Assembly (NCBI RefSeq): GCF_040869045.1
Contig: NC_090319.1
Location: 283,127,693 to 283,191,692, forward strand
Source of the DNA: Eurosta solidaginis
Taxonomy: Eukaryota > Arthropoda > Insecta > Diptera > Tephritidae
Length of the DNA: 64,000 nt
Direction of reading: 5' to 3'
Shown piece after piece: positions 46,346 to 58,395 of the stretch. A model generated the notes under the pieces. That model was not told the origin of the DNA, did not search any database, and worked only from the letters and a program-made list of their open reading frames with translations. Numbering within the stretch: the stretch's first letter is position 1; every line of letters starts with the position of its first letter. The position numbers and the translations under genes are program-made.

Positions 46346-48127
46346 CAATTGCACGCTGCAACTATCGACTACTGCCAGCAAAAATCGACAGCTTTTAAAA
46401 AATAAAACTATCGATACCTTCGAGAGTGACGTTGGAAGTTTCTCAAAAACTCCATGCTTCAATAAAGATTTCGGAAATCTATACTCATTAGGCTACGTTT
46501 ACACGTGCCCTAATCTACAATAAATCGTCAATAGATAATCTATCCGTTAACATATGTTCCATCCCTCGGAACTAGATTAGTTTCTGTAACATTTTCACGT
46601 TTCTCTGTTATTTTATGTTTCCAATTAGAGATTACACTCTAGAGGTGGAATTTTTGCTATGAAAAACATTGGCATCTCTAAAATTTGTTCATAATTACCG
46701 ATTATCGGGAGGAAAAATTTATTGGGAAATCTAGTTTTATAAAAAGAGATTAGGGGCAACGTCGGAAAATGAAGAAATCCCGTTATATGTGAGCTGAGTA
46801 TTAAGGTTTAAAGATCTTTAATAGCTACATAGATACATTCATACCATATTCTCTTATTGATTAAAGTTACCCAATTCTGCAAATGTAACTTCAAACTGCA
46901 TATTTTTTCTATTCGCTCTTTTCATTTGTCAGCTGATATGACTCTGAATAGAAAATCTCTGTATTTTGATACTTTTATATCAAATGCATATGTCTCTCAG
47001 TTAAGGACTGGTAGTGATTGCTGCAACCCCTTTCACTCAGAAACAAAAAAAGGCAAAAAAAGTGAGTAGTATATCGGTAAATTCTAACATTTCCATTTCC
47101 ATACTAAGACCCCTGGCAAATCTGGCATTGGACAGATGGTTTATTGTGGCTTAGCACAATGTGGCATGTCTCGCGGGTTGAACTTGAAAAAAATCTGCAT
47201 TGGGTTGGGATACATACAACCGAATAGCTTTGCCACAGTGGCTGACATGACTGGCTGATGTGGCTGTTCTTATGGCACACGTTGCACACGGATTTCAATG
47301 GGAAAGTGTTGCATTTATTTTGTTTGTGTTTGTGTGATGGCTTTTGTGCAGTGGTTGATGGTAACTTCGTTGCTCTTTTTCTTTCTAGTAAATAGTCCTT
47401 AGATTGGGGGTATGTACAAATGGCATATGGGATATCAAATTGTGTGTATACTCTTCAATTTTGTTCTTATTGTTGTTGGTTTTGACATGCAAATGGATAT
47501 ATGCAGTATTTTTCTTTTAATTTCTTCTAAATTACCTTTTTTTGAATGTTATGTTTTAGGCCTTTTCTATATCGAACACGGGATTGCGTGTATATCTGTG
47601 TGTAGTTTGAAAAAGTGTTGGTTGCTAAAACTGCTCAATTCTATTGTATAACATTTCATTACATATAAGCCTCCTATCCGAAGGTAAAAGTTTTTGTTTC
47701 GACGCCAGTTTTGTGGAGCTCAGCAACGTTGGAATGTTATTGGTTTAGTTGGACTTTTGTGTGGTTATCGTATAAAGATTTTACGTTTAAAGAGAGATGC
47801 ATTACAGTTCTAACTTCTTAAAGACTACACCTGGCCATAAACCTTCAACAATCCTCGGATATGATAAATATCATCATAGTTGAAATTATGAATATTCACA
47901 TTTTTCTGAGGAAGATATTTTAATGCCGTCTTCTTTTCAGTGATTACATAATAATTTTTCCATTGCAATTGTTGGTACTTTGCTTTGTCTAAAAGGGCAG
48001 TGACGATTTAAAAAAAATTTTTTTTGTTATAAATAAAATATCAATGAAATAGAATATTATTAACACAAAGTTATTTCTCGCAAAGATCTTGTCTTTTATA
48101 TTCTTGTGAGATTCCTCTAAAATCTTT
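46346..48127. other. Unassigned
   Basis: No repeat family or gene recognised. Short frames (46857-47069, 47412-47651) have hydrophobic, low-information content. Confidence 0.5.
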
Positions 48128-48580
48128 TACAAAAGTGGGCGTGGGTCTTAACCTGTGTCACCCATTTTTCACAGTCTTACTTCTTATGATGTGGTTATCA
48201 GTGTGCCGAATATTGCGATGACAACTTAAAAGGTTTTCTATTGATGGCCAATAATATTAGAAAAATTAATTTTGTAAGAAGTAGGTGACGCCACGCCCTT
48301 TTTTAAAAATTTCCACAGCTCTAAATTAGAGCTCGCTTTTCCAATCGGCTCATTGAATTGGGATATTGTTTCTGCATTATTGAACTATCATGTTTTTGGT
48401 GTTTTCCAAAATTTTATACAAATAAAATGTGGGAGTGTTTATAAACCAATTTCACACATTTTAAATAGCGATGGGTGATGACTGACTGGGATTCCACATA
48501 TCCAATTTCAGTAGAGTATATCAAAATTTACTCATGTTATTGTTTTATAGACGGAGGAAAGGGCATGGTTAATTGACAGA
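48128..48580 (-). mobile_element. Degraded family A element, copy A7
   Basis: AAAAGTGGGCGTGGG, AATAGCGATGGGTGATG, CATATCCAATTTCAG, CAAAATTTACTCATGTTAT and a relic of the GACGG run are in family A order. Termini are absent. Confidence 0.6.
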
Positions 48581-49062
48581 ATCATCTCACTAGTAATCGA
48601 TCATTTTTGAGGCTAAGGTGGCATGGAAACCCGCTAGGTCAATACTGATAGCAAATTCGACAATTCATGTGTGGCATTAGTAGTTCAGATAAATTTTTAT
48701 TGTTTTTTTTTGTTTTTGTGTGGCTGTGCAAAAATCCCTAAGGGCTCCACGAGTTTTGTCCATTGCTGTTTTAGATCCAAATATGTGTAGTAGGTTTACC
48801 TCTCTTTGCCAGCTCTGCTGGCTCTCAAGTTCCTCCTAGAGTAGTCTGATATTGTGTCTTCATACTGAAGCTTGTCAAGGATACCATTTTGCACTTCCTC
48901 ATAGGCGGATGTATCATTTTACATCACATTGTTCAAAGAATCAGTTCGCATGTTGTTTTTTTTTTTGATTTTTAAGGTTTTTCAACTTGAAAAATTCTTT
49001 TTTTTGATACTTTTTTTCCAAAGTGTAGCGAAAAAAACTATCCTGGATTAACTTAAACAAAC
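48581..49062. other. Unassigned, T-rich
   Basis: No gene or repeat recognised apart from poly-T stretches. Confidence 0.5.
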
Positions 49063-49560
49063 GAGTCGCATATTTTTTATTTAATATAAATAATAGTTTA
49101 AAAAAAAACTAAAAAAACACGCTTTTATAGCTAACCGAACTAAAAAATAGAAAATAATTTTCAATTAAAAAGAGTTTATATAACAGTAGTAGAAGGTCAA
49201 ACAATCACTTATAGTTAATCACCTCAAAATAAAATTATTCCCAGTAAAAAGCGTGGGGTGCGTTTGACTACATTTCATATCTTTCCTCTCAGATAGTTGC
49301 CAATAGAATGATTGTAACATTCAATATCAAGCACCCCACGCTTTTTACTGTGAATTAAATTATTCTGTTAATAAGTTAAATTTTATTATAATTTTATTTT
49401 GGGGTGATTAACTATAAATGATTGTTTGACCTCCTACTACTGTTATATAAACTCTTTTTAATTGAAAATTATTTTCTATTTTTTAGTTCGGTTAGCTATA
49501 AAAGCGTGTTTTTTTAGTTTTTTTTTAACTATTATTTATTTTAAATTTTTTAGTTCAAGT
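49063..49560. mobile_element. Foldback element, about 0.5-kb nested hairpin
   Basis: Outer arms of roughly 160 bp (about 49075-49235 and 49385-49547) are nearly perfect inverted copies, sharing ACACGCTTTTATAGCTAACC, AAAATTATTTTCAATT and GTTTATATAACAGTAGTAG. Inside is a second perfect inverted repeat, CAGTAAAAAGCGTGGGGTGC with GCACCCCACGCTTTTTACTG. No coding frame. Confidence 0.87.
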
Positions 49561-49612
49561 AATTTTAAAAGTTTTAGTTGAGAGTGATGAAACCTCGAAA
49601 CGCCAGCGGTCC

Positions 49613-50137
49613 ATGGATGAATCCAACCCCACGGCACCGAAAAGGGCCAAGACGCAGGGAGGCTGGACGCGGTCTTTCGCCAAAATTGCCAAAGGTCGGC
49701 AGATCATTGGCATTATAGACGAGAGCAGCGAAGATGGCAGGATCCCGAAACAACAGTGGAAGTGGATCGAGGCCGCACTCGCTACGGTGGCCGTTAAGGT
49801 TAAGAAAGAAAACCCTGGTACACCGCCGTCTTACACCGATGCAGGGTGCTTCCAGGGCAATGTCAAGCTAATTGCCTGTGACGACGCCAGGTCGGTAAAC
49901 CTATATAGGGCCGCCGTCACGCTAATAGGGGTGGTATATCCGAGCGCGCGCCTCAAGGTTGTGGAGGCGCGTGATATCTCCTCACGACCAAGGGCTAGAG
50001 CCTGGGTTCCAGTGACGCCGATGGACCCAGCTAACATCCTGGAGCTGCTCCAGGAGTACAACCCGCCACAGGTTTGGAAGTCAACCTGGATAAAACCGAA
50101 CTTGTCCTCTTCACGAGGAGGTACAAAGTACCCCTAA
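49613..50137 (+). pseudogene. LINE ORF1 fragment with DUF4780, joined to ORF2 debris
   Basis: The 174-aa frame carries a DUF4780-type domain at about residues 28-165 (IGIIDESSEDGRIPKQQWKWIEAAL, GNVKLIACDDARSVNLYRAAV, AWVPVTPMDPANILELLQEYNPP). DUF4780 is known from ORF1 proteins of insect LINEs. The N-terminal low-complexity part usual in such ORF1s is missing. The frame ends with ORF2-like KPNLSSSRGG, and just downstream (50080-50265) shifted frames read VNLDKTELVLFTRRYKVP and WPALAKITYLKMIQKLQRSLELCITG from RT. A large deletion has therefore fused ORF1 to late ORF2. Confidence 0.8.
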
Positions 50138-50299
50138 GGTGATTGTTCTTTATGGTGCCTTGGTCTGGTGGCCTGCACTAGCTAAAATTACCTATCTTAA
50201 AATGATTCAAAAGTTGCAACGGAGTTTGGAGCTCTGCATTACCGGGACTCTCGGCTCCACTCCAGATTCCGTTACATACATACATGGATACATAGATAC

Positions 50300-51500
50300 A
50301 TAGATAGATACAGGCTAAGCTAATAAAAGCGTGTAAAAAAGCTCCAGTATGCTCTTTCGTAGATGTGCCATGCATCCACTTCTATCATTAATAAAGGAAT
50401 GCGTTTTTCGCATTATGTGCAAGGTTTCAAATCTATGGCCATTTGGGGTGGTCATAAGTTCAATTGACCTTATGTCCGTTAACCTTATGTCACCCCACCA
50501 TCACATTATTGCATTGTCATCGAGCCTTGATACGTGTGCAAAGTTTCAATCAAACTTATGGCCATTCAAAGTGGTAATAAGGCCAATTGACCTTATGGTT
50601 GTTGGCCTTATGTTACCACACCATCACATTAATGAATTGTCATCGACCCTTGATATGTGTGCAAAGTTTCAATCAAACTTATGGACATTCAAAGTGGTAA
50701 TAAGGCCAATTGACCTTATGGTCGTTGACCTTATGTTACCACACCATCACATTAATGAATTGTCATCGACCCTTGATATGTGTGCAAAGTTTAAATCAAA
50801 TTTATGGCCATTCAAAGTGGTAATAAGGCCAATTGACCTTATGGCCGTTGACCTTATGTCAACACACCATCATATTAATGCATTGTCATCGAGCCTTGAT
50901 ATGTGTGCAAAGTTTCAATCAAACTTATGGACATTCAAAGTGGTAATAAGGCCAATTGACCTTATGGCCGTTGACCTTATGTCAACACACCATCATATTA
51001 ATGCATTGTCATCGAGCCTTGATATGTGTGGAAAGTTTCAATCAAACTTATGGCCATTCAAAGTGGTAATAAGGCCAATTGACCTTATGGTCGTTGACCT
51101 TATGTTACCACACCATCACATTAATGAATTGTCATCGACCCTTGATATGTGTGCAAAGTTTAAATCAAATTTATGCCCATTCAAAGTGGTAATAAAGCCA
51201 ATTGACCTTATGGCCGTTGACCTTATGTCAACACACCATCATATTAATGCATTGTCATCGAGCCTTGATATGTGTGCAAAGTTTCAATCAAACTTATGGA
51301 CATTCAAAGTGGTAATAAGGCCAATTGACCTTATGGCCGTTGACCTTATGTCACCACACCATCACATTAATGCATTGTCATCGGTCCTTGATACGTGTGT
51401 AAAGTTTTAAATTAATCAGACTTCTAGAAACCGGTGAAAATCAAGCTCAAAGATTCCGCTACATACAGGCCAAGCTAATAAAAGCGTGTTAACAAATGGG
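50300..51500 (+). repeat. 123-bp tandem array flanked by direct repeats
   Basis: About eight units of 123 bp (CAATCAAACTTATGG at 50547, 50670 and on). Because 123 is a multiple of three, one frame stays open for 353 codons (50349-51410) as a 41-residue repeat with the HHHIN and VVIRPIDLM words. Two alternating subtypes are seen (GGACATTC/GGCCATTC, TTACCACA/TCAACACA). GCTAAGCTAATAAAAGCGTGT precedes the array (50314) and a close copy follows it (51471). Nothing suggests a real protein. Confidence 0.85.
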
Positions 51501-53401
51501 TGCGTGGACTTACATATGTACGCGCGTGAAAAGTTATACTATTTTGGCATCATTAAAAATTACAGTAAATACCAGTCTAGGCAAAGGGCTGCCTATATAC
51601 AAAATTTTGGGAACATCAAACCGTGGATAGAATTAGAATAGATCGGTCCCTGGTCCATTTTCTGTAAAGAAACTTCACACAAACACTCTCCGGGTTGCTG
51701 AGAAGCTTTCCTGCAAATTTGAATGAAATCGACGGAGTGGTTCCGAGTCCATAAGCTGCATACAACATATATGTATACATCCTTCTTTATATATACATAT
51801 ATGTAGATAGATTAAGTCCGGTTAGTGCATAAACATTAGCACACGTGTACTATATGTACATACAAACATACCAAAGAATAGAACCTTGTTTAAGAATTTC
51901 TCCAAAGCTTTTTTAAATTATGAACGAAAGGCTAATTTTCAAGAGATATATGCGATCTTAACCATAAATAACATTAACACACATACAAATGTATGTATGT
52001 ATGTATGTCAAGTTGATATGAAATGAAAATACATATATACATATGTACATCCATATATACCTATAAACGCACCCCCGAAGGAGCAGCTTCACACAGCTTG
52101 AAGTTTTTTCCCGGTAATTTTTTTTCCAAGATGGGCTAACAATAAGAAAGGATAGGCTATCCTTGACTAATCCTGGGCCAGTAATCAACTTGCTTTTTTT
52201 CTTGATTTGGGGGGTTTCAGCTTAAATTTTTTTTACATTACTTGTGTTTCCAGCGCGGGCTAACGAATCCAAAGGATAGCTTATAAAGGAGTCGCCTATC
52301 TTGAGTTAATCTTTGGAAAACGGAGGACTTGGTGCTATTAAAAAAATTTACATTTTGGAGTGCGAGCTTCACAAAGCCTACTTTTTGACAAGTTTTTATT
52401 TGAATCAGCTAAGCAAGTACTGGGCTAGCAACACCTTGTGATGGTTGGCCTTAAAAGTAATTGTGCCTAAATGTTTCTGCGTTTGTAATTTCAGCTACAC
52501 AAAACGTCGTTTAGTTCAGTTTCCGTCCACGATTTCTGGAGTTAGGAGGATTTTGACACAACGAAGATATGTTTCAAACCTAATATACATATCAATAAAA
52601 AGAATTGAGCGGAACTTTCCATGCATGTTGTCATGTTGCAAATAATTGCAAGTACACATTGTAGTTTTGTGTATTTATGTACATGTTTGTACGGATTTTA
52701 TAGGCACTTAAATAAAAGTCATGCAAACGCATACATTACGCGCTTCAGCAATACGTACGCAAGTAAGTAAATATAACTTCTTTTATTCACATATGCACAA
52801 TTGCAAGTTTACTGGAAGCTCCTGTCACTTACAATTTATTCCCAGCACACCGGAACACGAAACTAAAAACATGTGAGTACACAAAGACGAGTTTTGAATA
52901 ACTCAATTTAATCAAATTGCAAGCATCTACTACAACAACTTTCTGATGTTTAATCAAAACTGAAAGTTGTACAGTTGTTGTGCGGGCGACCAAAATAAGA
53001 GGGGTTGCTTACTAAAACAGTGCAACTACTATCCTGTATCAAACACACACACACACACATACATACATTTGGCTGCGCGCTCAATTGTTTCCCTGATTCA
53101 AGGACACGAAAGGTAAGCAAGTGAAGTAAGTAAATAAACCGGCTTTGGCTTAGCACTTTGCACGCGCGAAACCGAAGCGAGGAAAAATCCTGAATAGTAA
53201 AGTGCTTACCTCCACACAAACAAATATGTAATAATGAAATAAATCATCAACCATTTGTTGTATTTGTATTGCACCCTTTTCACGTGCAACTTTTAATGTT
53301 GTTATGTTTTTTTTCTCAGCCTCACTGGAAAAAGTGATTATGCATAATCGTTGCCACTTGTGCCGCGGCAACAAGCAACAGAGCCATTGATGGAAAGAAA
53401 A
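51501..53401. other. Unassigned, with microsatellites
   Basis: (GTAT)n near 51990-52010 and an (AC)n run near 53042-53060. 52445-52645 is an open frame without a known motif. Confidence 0.5.
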
Positions 53402-54050
53402 CAAGTAAGGACGGGACTGTCTTCGGCTGTGCCGATGACTTCATGCCTTTCATGAATGGGGCTGAACAATAATCTTATCCCGTTCGTAATTTCCAAATAA
53501 TGCGCTGTATAAGATAAGAAATATATAGTGAACAGATGTACATACCTAAACAATTTATAAGATAAATATAAAATAAAAAATGGCAAAAAACCCCCTTATC
53601 TGAACGATCCGTTGTATGAGATATATATTATATATAGTTCCGATCGAAATGGTTTTTACAGGAAATCTTCTATGATATATTAGAATAAATATCACCAAGT
53701 TTAACATTTTTATATTGGAAATTAAAGGAGAAATTGCCAAAAATCTTTATATCTGAACAATCGGTTGTATGGGAGATATATGTTGTAGTGGTCCGATCCT
53801 ACCGAATCCGACAAATGTCTAATATAATACAAAAATACATCCTTGTGCCAAATTTCATTGAAATATCTCAAAATTTGAGGGACTAGTTTGCGTTCAAACA
53901 GACAGACGGACGGACATGGCTATATCAACTCAGTTTGTCACCCTGATCAATTCGGTATACTTAATGGTGAGTCTATCTTCTATATTTCTCAACGTTACAA
54001 ACATCGGACCAAAGTTAATATACCATTTCATGTTCATGAAAGGTATAGAA
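53402..54050. mobile_element. Family B helentron-like element
   Basis: It begins ACAAGTAAGGACGGGACTG, with a stem-loop CTTCGGCTGTGCCGATG (imperfect), then CATGCCTTTCATGAA. It ends with the inverse word TTCATGAAAGGTATAGAAAT. The interior has GTTCAAACAGACAGACGG and ACATGGCTATATCAACTC. Body sequence differs from family A, yet the end layout and terminal words are nearly the same. Confidence 0.7.
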
Positions 54051-54357
54051 ATGCATAGAAAGTAGAAAATAATAAGTAAAACTAAGTGCGGTTTGTATGA
54101 ATCTCGTATACCCAGTAGTGAGTTTTAGAAGACGTGCGCTATTTGAGTGAGGAATCATATCCAGCGATCATATATTATACAAGATAATCAAATTTCTCTA
54201 TATTCTAAAGTACTAGGCTCCGAGGGAATGAGACAAGTTTGTCGTAGAGAAAGATCTCATGCAATGTACAAATCATAAAGTGCTATCAGCGCGTTATCAT
54301 CGAGCTATTGACGCGTTATCAACATGCTATAGGCACGTCTCCGAATTGTCATCGGTC
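54051..54357. other. Unassigned; a few GTTATC words
   Basis: 54285-54350 holds several GTTATCATCGAG-like words related to the TATCG clusters. Nothing else is recognised. Confidence 0.5.
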
Positions 54358-54648
54358 TTTTAGCAGCCACACCGAGGGTCCTCGGTTCAACTCCCGTAAC
54401 TCGTAACGTTCAGCTCAAGTAACATCAAATTTAGAAGTTCGGAAGTTATTTTGCAAACAGCCCGAGTGTATTTCTTACATAAAAAGTTGCTCAGTGAAAG
54501 TTCGTTTGCCTTACAGATGCCGTTCGGAGTCGGCATAAAATATGCAGGTCCCGTCCCGCTAATTTGTGGGGAAAATTAGAAGGATCACGACGAAAATTGG
54601 AACAGAAGCTCGGCCTAAACCTCCTCAGAGATAAATCGTGCCAAGTAT
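54358..54648 (+). mobile_element. Degraded tRNA-derived SINE
   Basis: The B-box GGTTCAACTCCC and the body word GATGCCGTTCGGAGTCGGCA are kept. The A-box region and much of the centre are changed. Confidence 0.75.
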
Positions 54649-55511
54649 ACATATTTTTTGGTGCGCCTTCGGCATCGCATCGCGCCTCTTCAATGGTTTT
54701 ATATAGAGCGTTATCGGTGACTAGAAATTTGCAGTAAGAAGAGATTATGAAACAGGCATCGCAGGCGATTGTTGTGACATGCGATTATCTTAAGTTGCTA
54801 CTTCAAAAGTTAGCTTACGCTTTACCCGTAAGCACTTCCCTCCCTTGATGGATCAGAGGGAAAGACACATTAGTCTTGACAGTCACGTTATTGTTTTGTT
54901 ATATATATAAAATGGAAATTGCGTAGATGTGAGTCCCTTGAGAAAGACATAAACAGGAGTCCAGTCCCACAATGTTTATCCCGCTTAATTTATGTTTCTC
55001 CGAAGTTTTCTAGGCTTGATCCTGTCCAATTCTGGGAAGTTCTTAAAAAGGGGCTTTATTCCATGAAAGAGCGCTGACAATAGCAAAATAATTTTTTCTG
55101 TTTCTTTTCCAGGACAGATTTAAGCTGCGGCATGAGGCGTTGCATTTAAATGCGGTAAGTGACACCTTAGCAGCAAAAGGACAGAGTTCAGTGAGTACCG
55201 CTACTTATCTGAGTAGGTATCCTCTATTCTTCTAAAGAGTGCCTGAAGGCCATATTTCCTTGTACGAAGGTCATAGGGGCATACAAAATCTGAGGGACTG
55301 CAACCGATCCCACTTATTATTACCCTCGTTAAGCTTGCACTAAGAGACCGACCCTTGATAAGGGTCACGAATGCGAGTCTCTTTCGTGGCAAGAAGATCT
55401 GCCCCACATCAAGCTTGTTGATTGGTCATCTGGTTTCGCTGTGTGTCTGCGCGTTTTACTAACGATAAGTCGAACCGAATCGCCAGGTTCGTGAGCTACT
55501 CTTTACGCTGA
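54649..55511. other. Unassigned
   Basis: No domain or repeat could be named. Part of 55200-55511 may be the upstream portion of the (CAA)n-tailed retroposon that follows. Confidence 0.4.
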
Positions 55512-55702
55512 TTAAGTAGACTCGACTGATGACAATTTGTTTTGTGGAACCAACGCCTTTAACACCACTCTCATTATGGCCCACCCCTGTTGAAACAGCA
55601 AGTTTCCTTGGACTCCCGTTAGAAGAAATTGATGACAATTCGTGATTGGTCCCACCTGTTGGATGTGGCGAAGCACTGCTACAACAACAACAACAACGTA
55701 AC
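55512..55702 (+). mobile_element. (CAA)n-tailed retroposon 3' end, type D2
   Basis: The segment from GATGACAATTTG to GGCGAAGCACTGCTACAACAACAACAACAACG ends in a (CAA)5 tail, as do some LINE 3' ends. Its sequence is unrelated to type D1. The 5' limit is unknown. Confidence 0.55.
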
Positions 55703-55831
55703 ATTGAAAACTCTCTCTAAAGGGGTTCCACTTCTTTCCAATTTTCCTACTCCGATAATATCTATCGAATGCTGTTGTAGGACGGATGCATGACAATTTC
55801 GTCTTAATACAAGAGTCGTTATTTTATAGAC

Positions 55832-56213
55832 TTAAATCCCGCGGCCACCGTGGTGTGATGGTAGCGTGCTCCGCCTATCACACCGTATGCCCTGGGTTCA
55901 ACTCCCGGGCAAAGCAACATCAAAATTTTAGAAATAAGATTTTTCAATTAGAAGAAAATTTTTCTAAGCGGGGTCGCCCCTCGGCAGTGTTTGGCAAGCA
56001 CTCCGGGTGTATTTCTGCCATGAGAAGCTCTCAGTGAAAACTCATCTGCTTTGCAGATGCCGTTCGGAGTCGGCATAAAACATGTGGGTCCCGTCCGGCC
56101 AATTTGTAGGGAAAATCAAGAGGAGCACGACGCAAATTGGAAGAGAAGCTCGGCCTTAGATCTCTTCGGAGGTTATCGCGCCTTACATTTATTTTATTTA
56201 TTTTTAAATCCCG
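55832..56213 (+). mobile_element. tRNA-derived SINE with 10-bp target duplication
   Basis: The body is 55842-56203, with A-box-like GTGGTGTGATGGTAGCG and B-box GGGTTCAACTCCC. TTAAATCCCG is repeated exactly at 55832-55841 and 56204-56213. The copy is nearly identical to that at 14368. Confidence 0.9.
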
Positions 56214-58395
56214 AAGACTAAAAATACCCTGCAATGCCAGTTTCTTGAGAAAGGAAAAGAAAACTGCTAAGAGTGACATTTTACCTGTCACATATAGAGG
56301 CTCTGTAGGATATTGTTAATTGGCTGTCTGATCGCACCTTAGGCAGTTGATATAGGCACACCACTACTCTGAAGATTGAGATCCAAATCATAGGGAAAAT
56401 TCTCTAGCAGATATTGTTTCTTTATCATTATGAGAAGTAAGTGAGAATCAACCGATCCGTCTTTGGGGAGTTCCCGTTGAGGACAGCAGTTTCTGCCTAT
56501 TCATGGAACTTCCTCACTGCTCCCTGTGTGATCTGAATGCTCTTGCTCACATTTGTTGAGGCCATATACCGCGTAGATGCCCATTTAAGCCTAATTCTTG
56601 CTAAGTGAAGTAGCCCCATTAGCTTCCAGCTGAGCGTTTCTCATTATTGCCGCAGGTTTGAACCTATCAAGCTTACCATGAGATCCTCAATACCAAGATC
56701 ATTTGGAACATCTTTTATTGCTTACAGTCAATAGCAGTCTTTCAAAAGTTATTAGCCAAACGGCGAAGGACAAAAATCCGTAGGTTTTTCATAACCATGT
56801 TTTTGTAACGTATGAAAGAAAGCCACCCTGAACCCGTTCTATATCTTCTAGGAAATGCAATCAAGTAAATCACCAACCAATACGAGGTACTTTGCAATGA
56901 GTAGATCTTTCGATGAAAGAATTTCGCTCGTTTAGTCCTTCGCACAACCGTCTTTATATAGGTCCAAATTATTGGCGGTTATGACAATATCAGTTGAGAT
57001 CCCCATTTGATTGTTTATAACAAACTCTACTCAACTTGCACCTTTGCGCTATTGGGTATACTAAAAACAAATAAAGAGCAAAAATAAAAAGTAGCGACTA
57101 TTCAAGCTAGCCACTGGTGTAAATCTGATGAGCTTAAGTTCCTTTGAATACTTCGGGTTATTGGAAGCAGACAAAAGCCCAAAAAAACATAACAGTTGTT
57201 GCACTCGTGACTAAGAATAAACGTCCTCAAAGCACTACAAAAAGCTACTAACAGGAGCACAAAACACACAAAAAATTTAAAAAAGTTATATATCATAGAA
57301 GGTTTGTATGTATGTAGTATGCATTTATAAATCCGCTGCAGAGGGGATAAAGAAATTTAAATTAGATTAATTGATTGAAATGCTTTATACAGCGGTGACG
57401 TCTTTGCTGTTGAAGGTAATGCTAATGCCAGTAAAACGGTGGTGTTCCCATCTCTCTATTCCACTACGTCATGTTCTGGAAGTCATTGCTGTTTTGTTGC
57501 CTGTCGTTTTAGTGGTGATGCGCTGACGTGTTGCATGAAAAGGTGCTGACTAGACACAAACAGTCAACAGCACATCCAAACATACATATGAATATATAAA
57601 CTTATGAAGTATGGTGATATGCATGTATGCTATGATGACGTTAATGTTAGTGAAGACATTGGTAGCTACTATGTTGTTGTTAATGGTTGATGACTCTTAA
57701 TGTTGGTTGCTTCTGGATGTAAGTAACTCCACTGCATTTACATAATAGTTTTGACGGGAATTGTGGTTCTGTTGGTATTGATGAACAAATTTCACATTAG
57801 TCATATTTTCACTGAATCGTTTTACAATTTTTCTTCGAAAATTTGCTGCGCATCTTCATATGTACGTCCCGTATTTGCATTGAAAATCGATGATTAGTTG
57901 CTATGGTGTGAATATTTAGTGGCATTTGTTAGGTGAAATGGAAGAGATTGTTGGGATGCGCTTAAATTAGATATAAATTGATGACCGTCAAGCATCATTA
58001 TAGTTCCCGTAAAGAGATCCTCGAATTCAGTATGAAACTAAAATTTATTAAGTAGAGCGCAGACTTCTAATGTTTGCGCAAAGAAAAAAATTATGTGAAA
58101 TTAACATTGAAAAAAGATAAGAAACTTGTATTATTGTTCCCATGAACCTTAAATCATTTTAATTTAAGTTTTGCATTTAAATAATGTTAGATCTGCGGAC
58201 AGTATTTCCATAATCAAAGCCTACAAAAACCAGTTTTCGCAAATTTTTCACCTTCAAAGGTTTAACAGCGTTATTGATCTTTGCTGCTCACGGTATGGGG
58301 TAATCCAGAATGTGGGTGTTAAGTTAAGCTAAGTTTATGTTGTTGTGTTGTTTTTCCGATAGGGTGCTTAGTTGATGTATATTGGAAAGAATTTT
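56214..58395. other. Unassigned, 2.2 kb
   Basis: No gene or repeat family recognised. 56300-56950 is of more even composition than the rest and could be old transposon coding sequence, but I found no motif. Confidence 0.45.

Noticed and set aside
50349..51410. 353-aa protein of 41-residue repeats
   Set aside because: Open only because a stop-free 123-bp satellite unit is divisible by three; no domain, no conserved codon pattern visible by eye. Kept as a tandem repeat.
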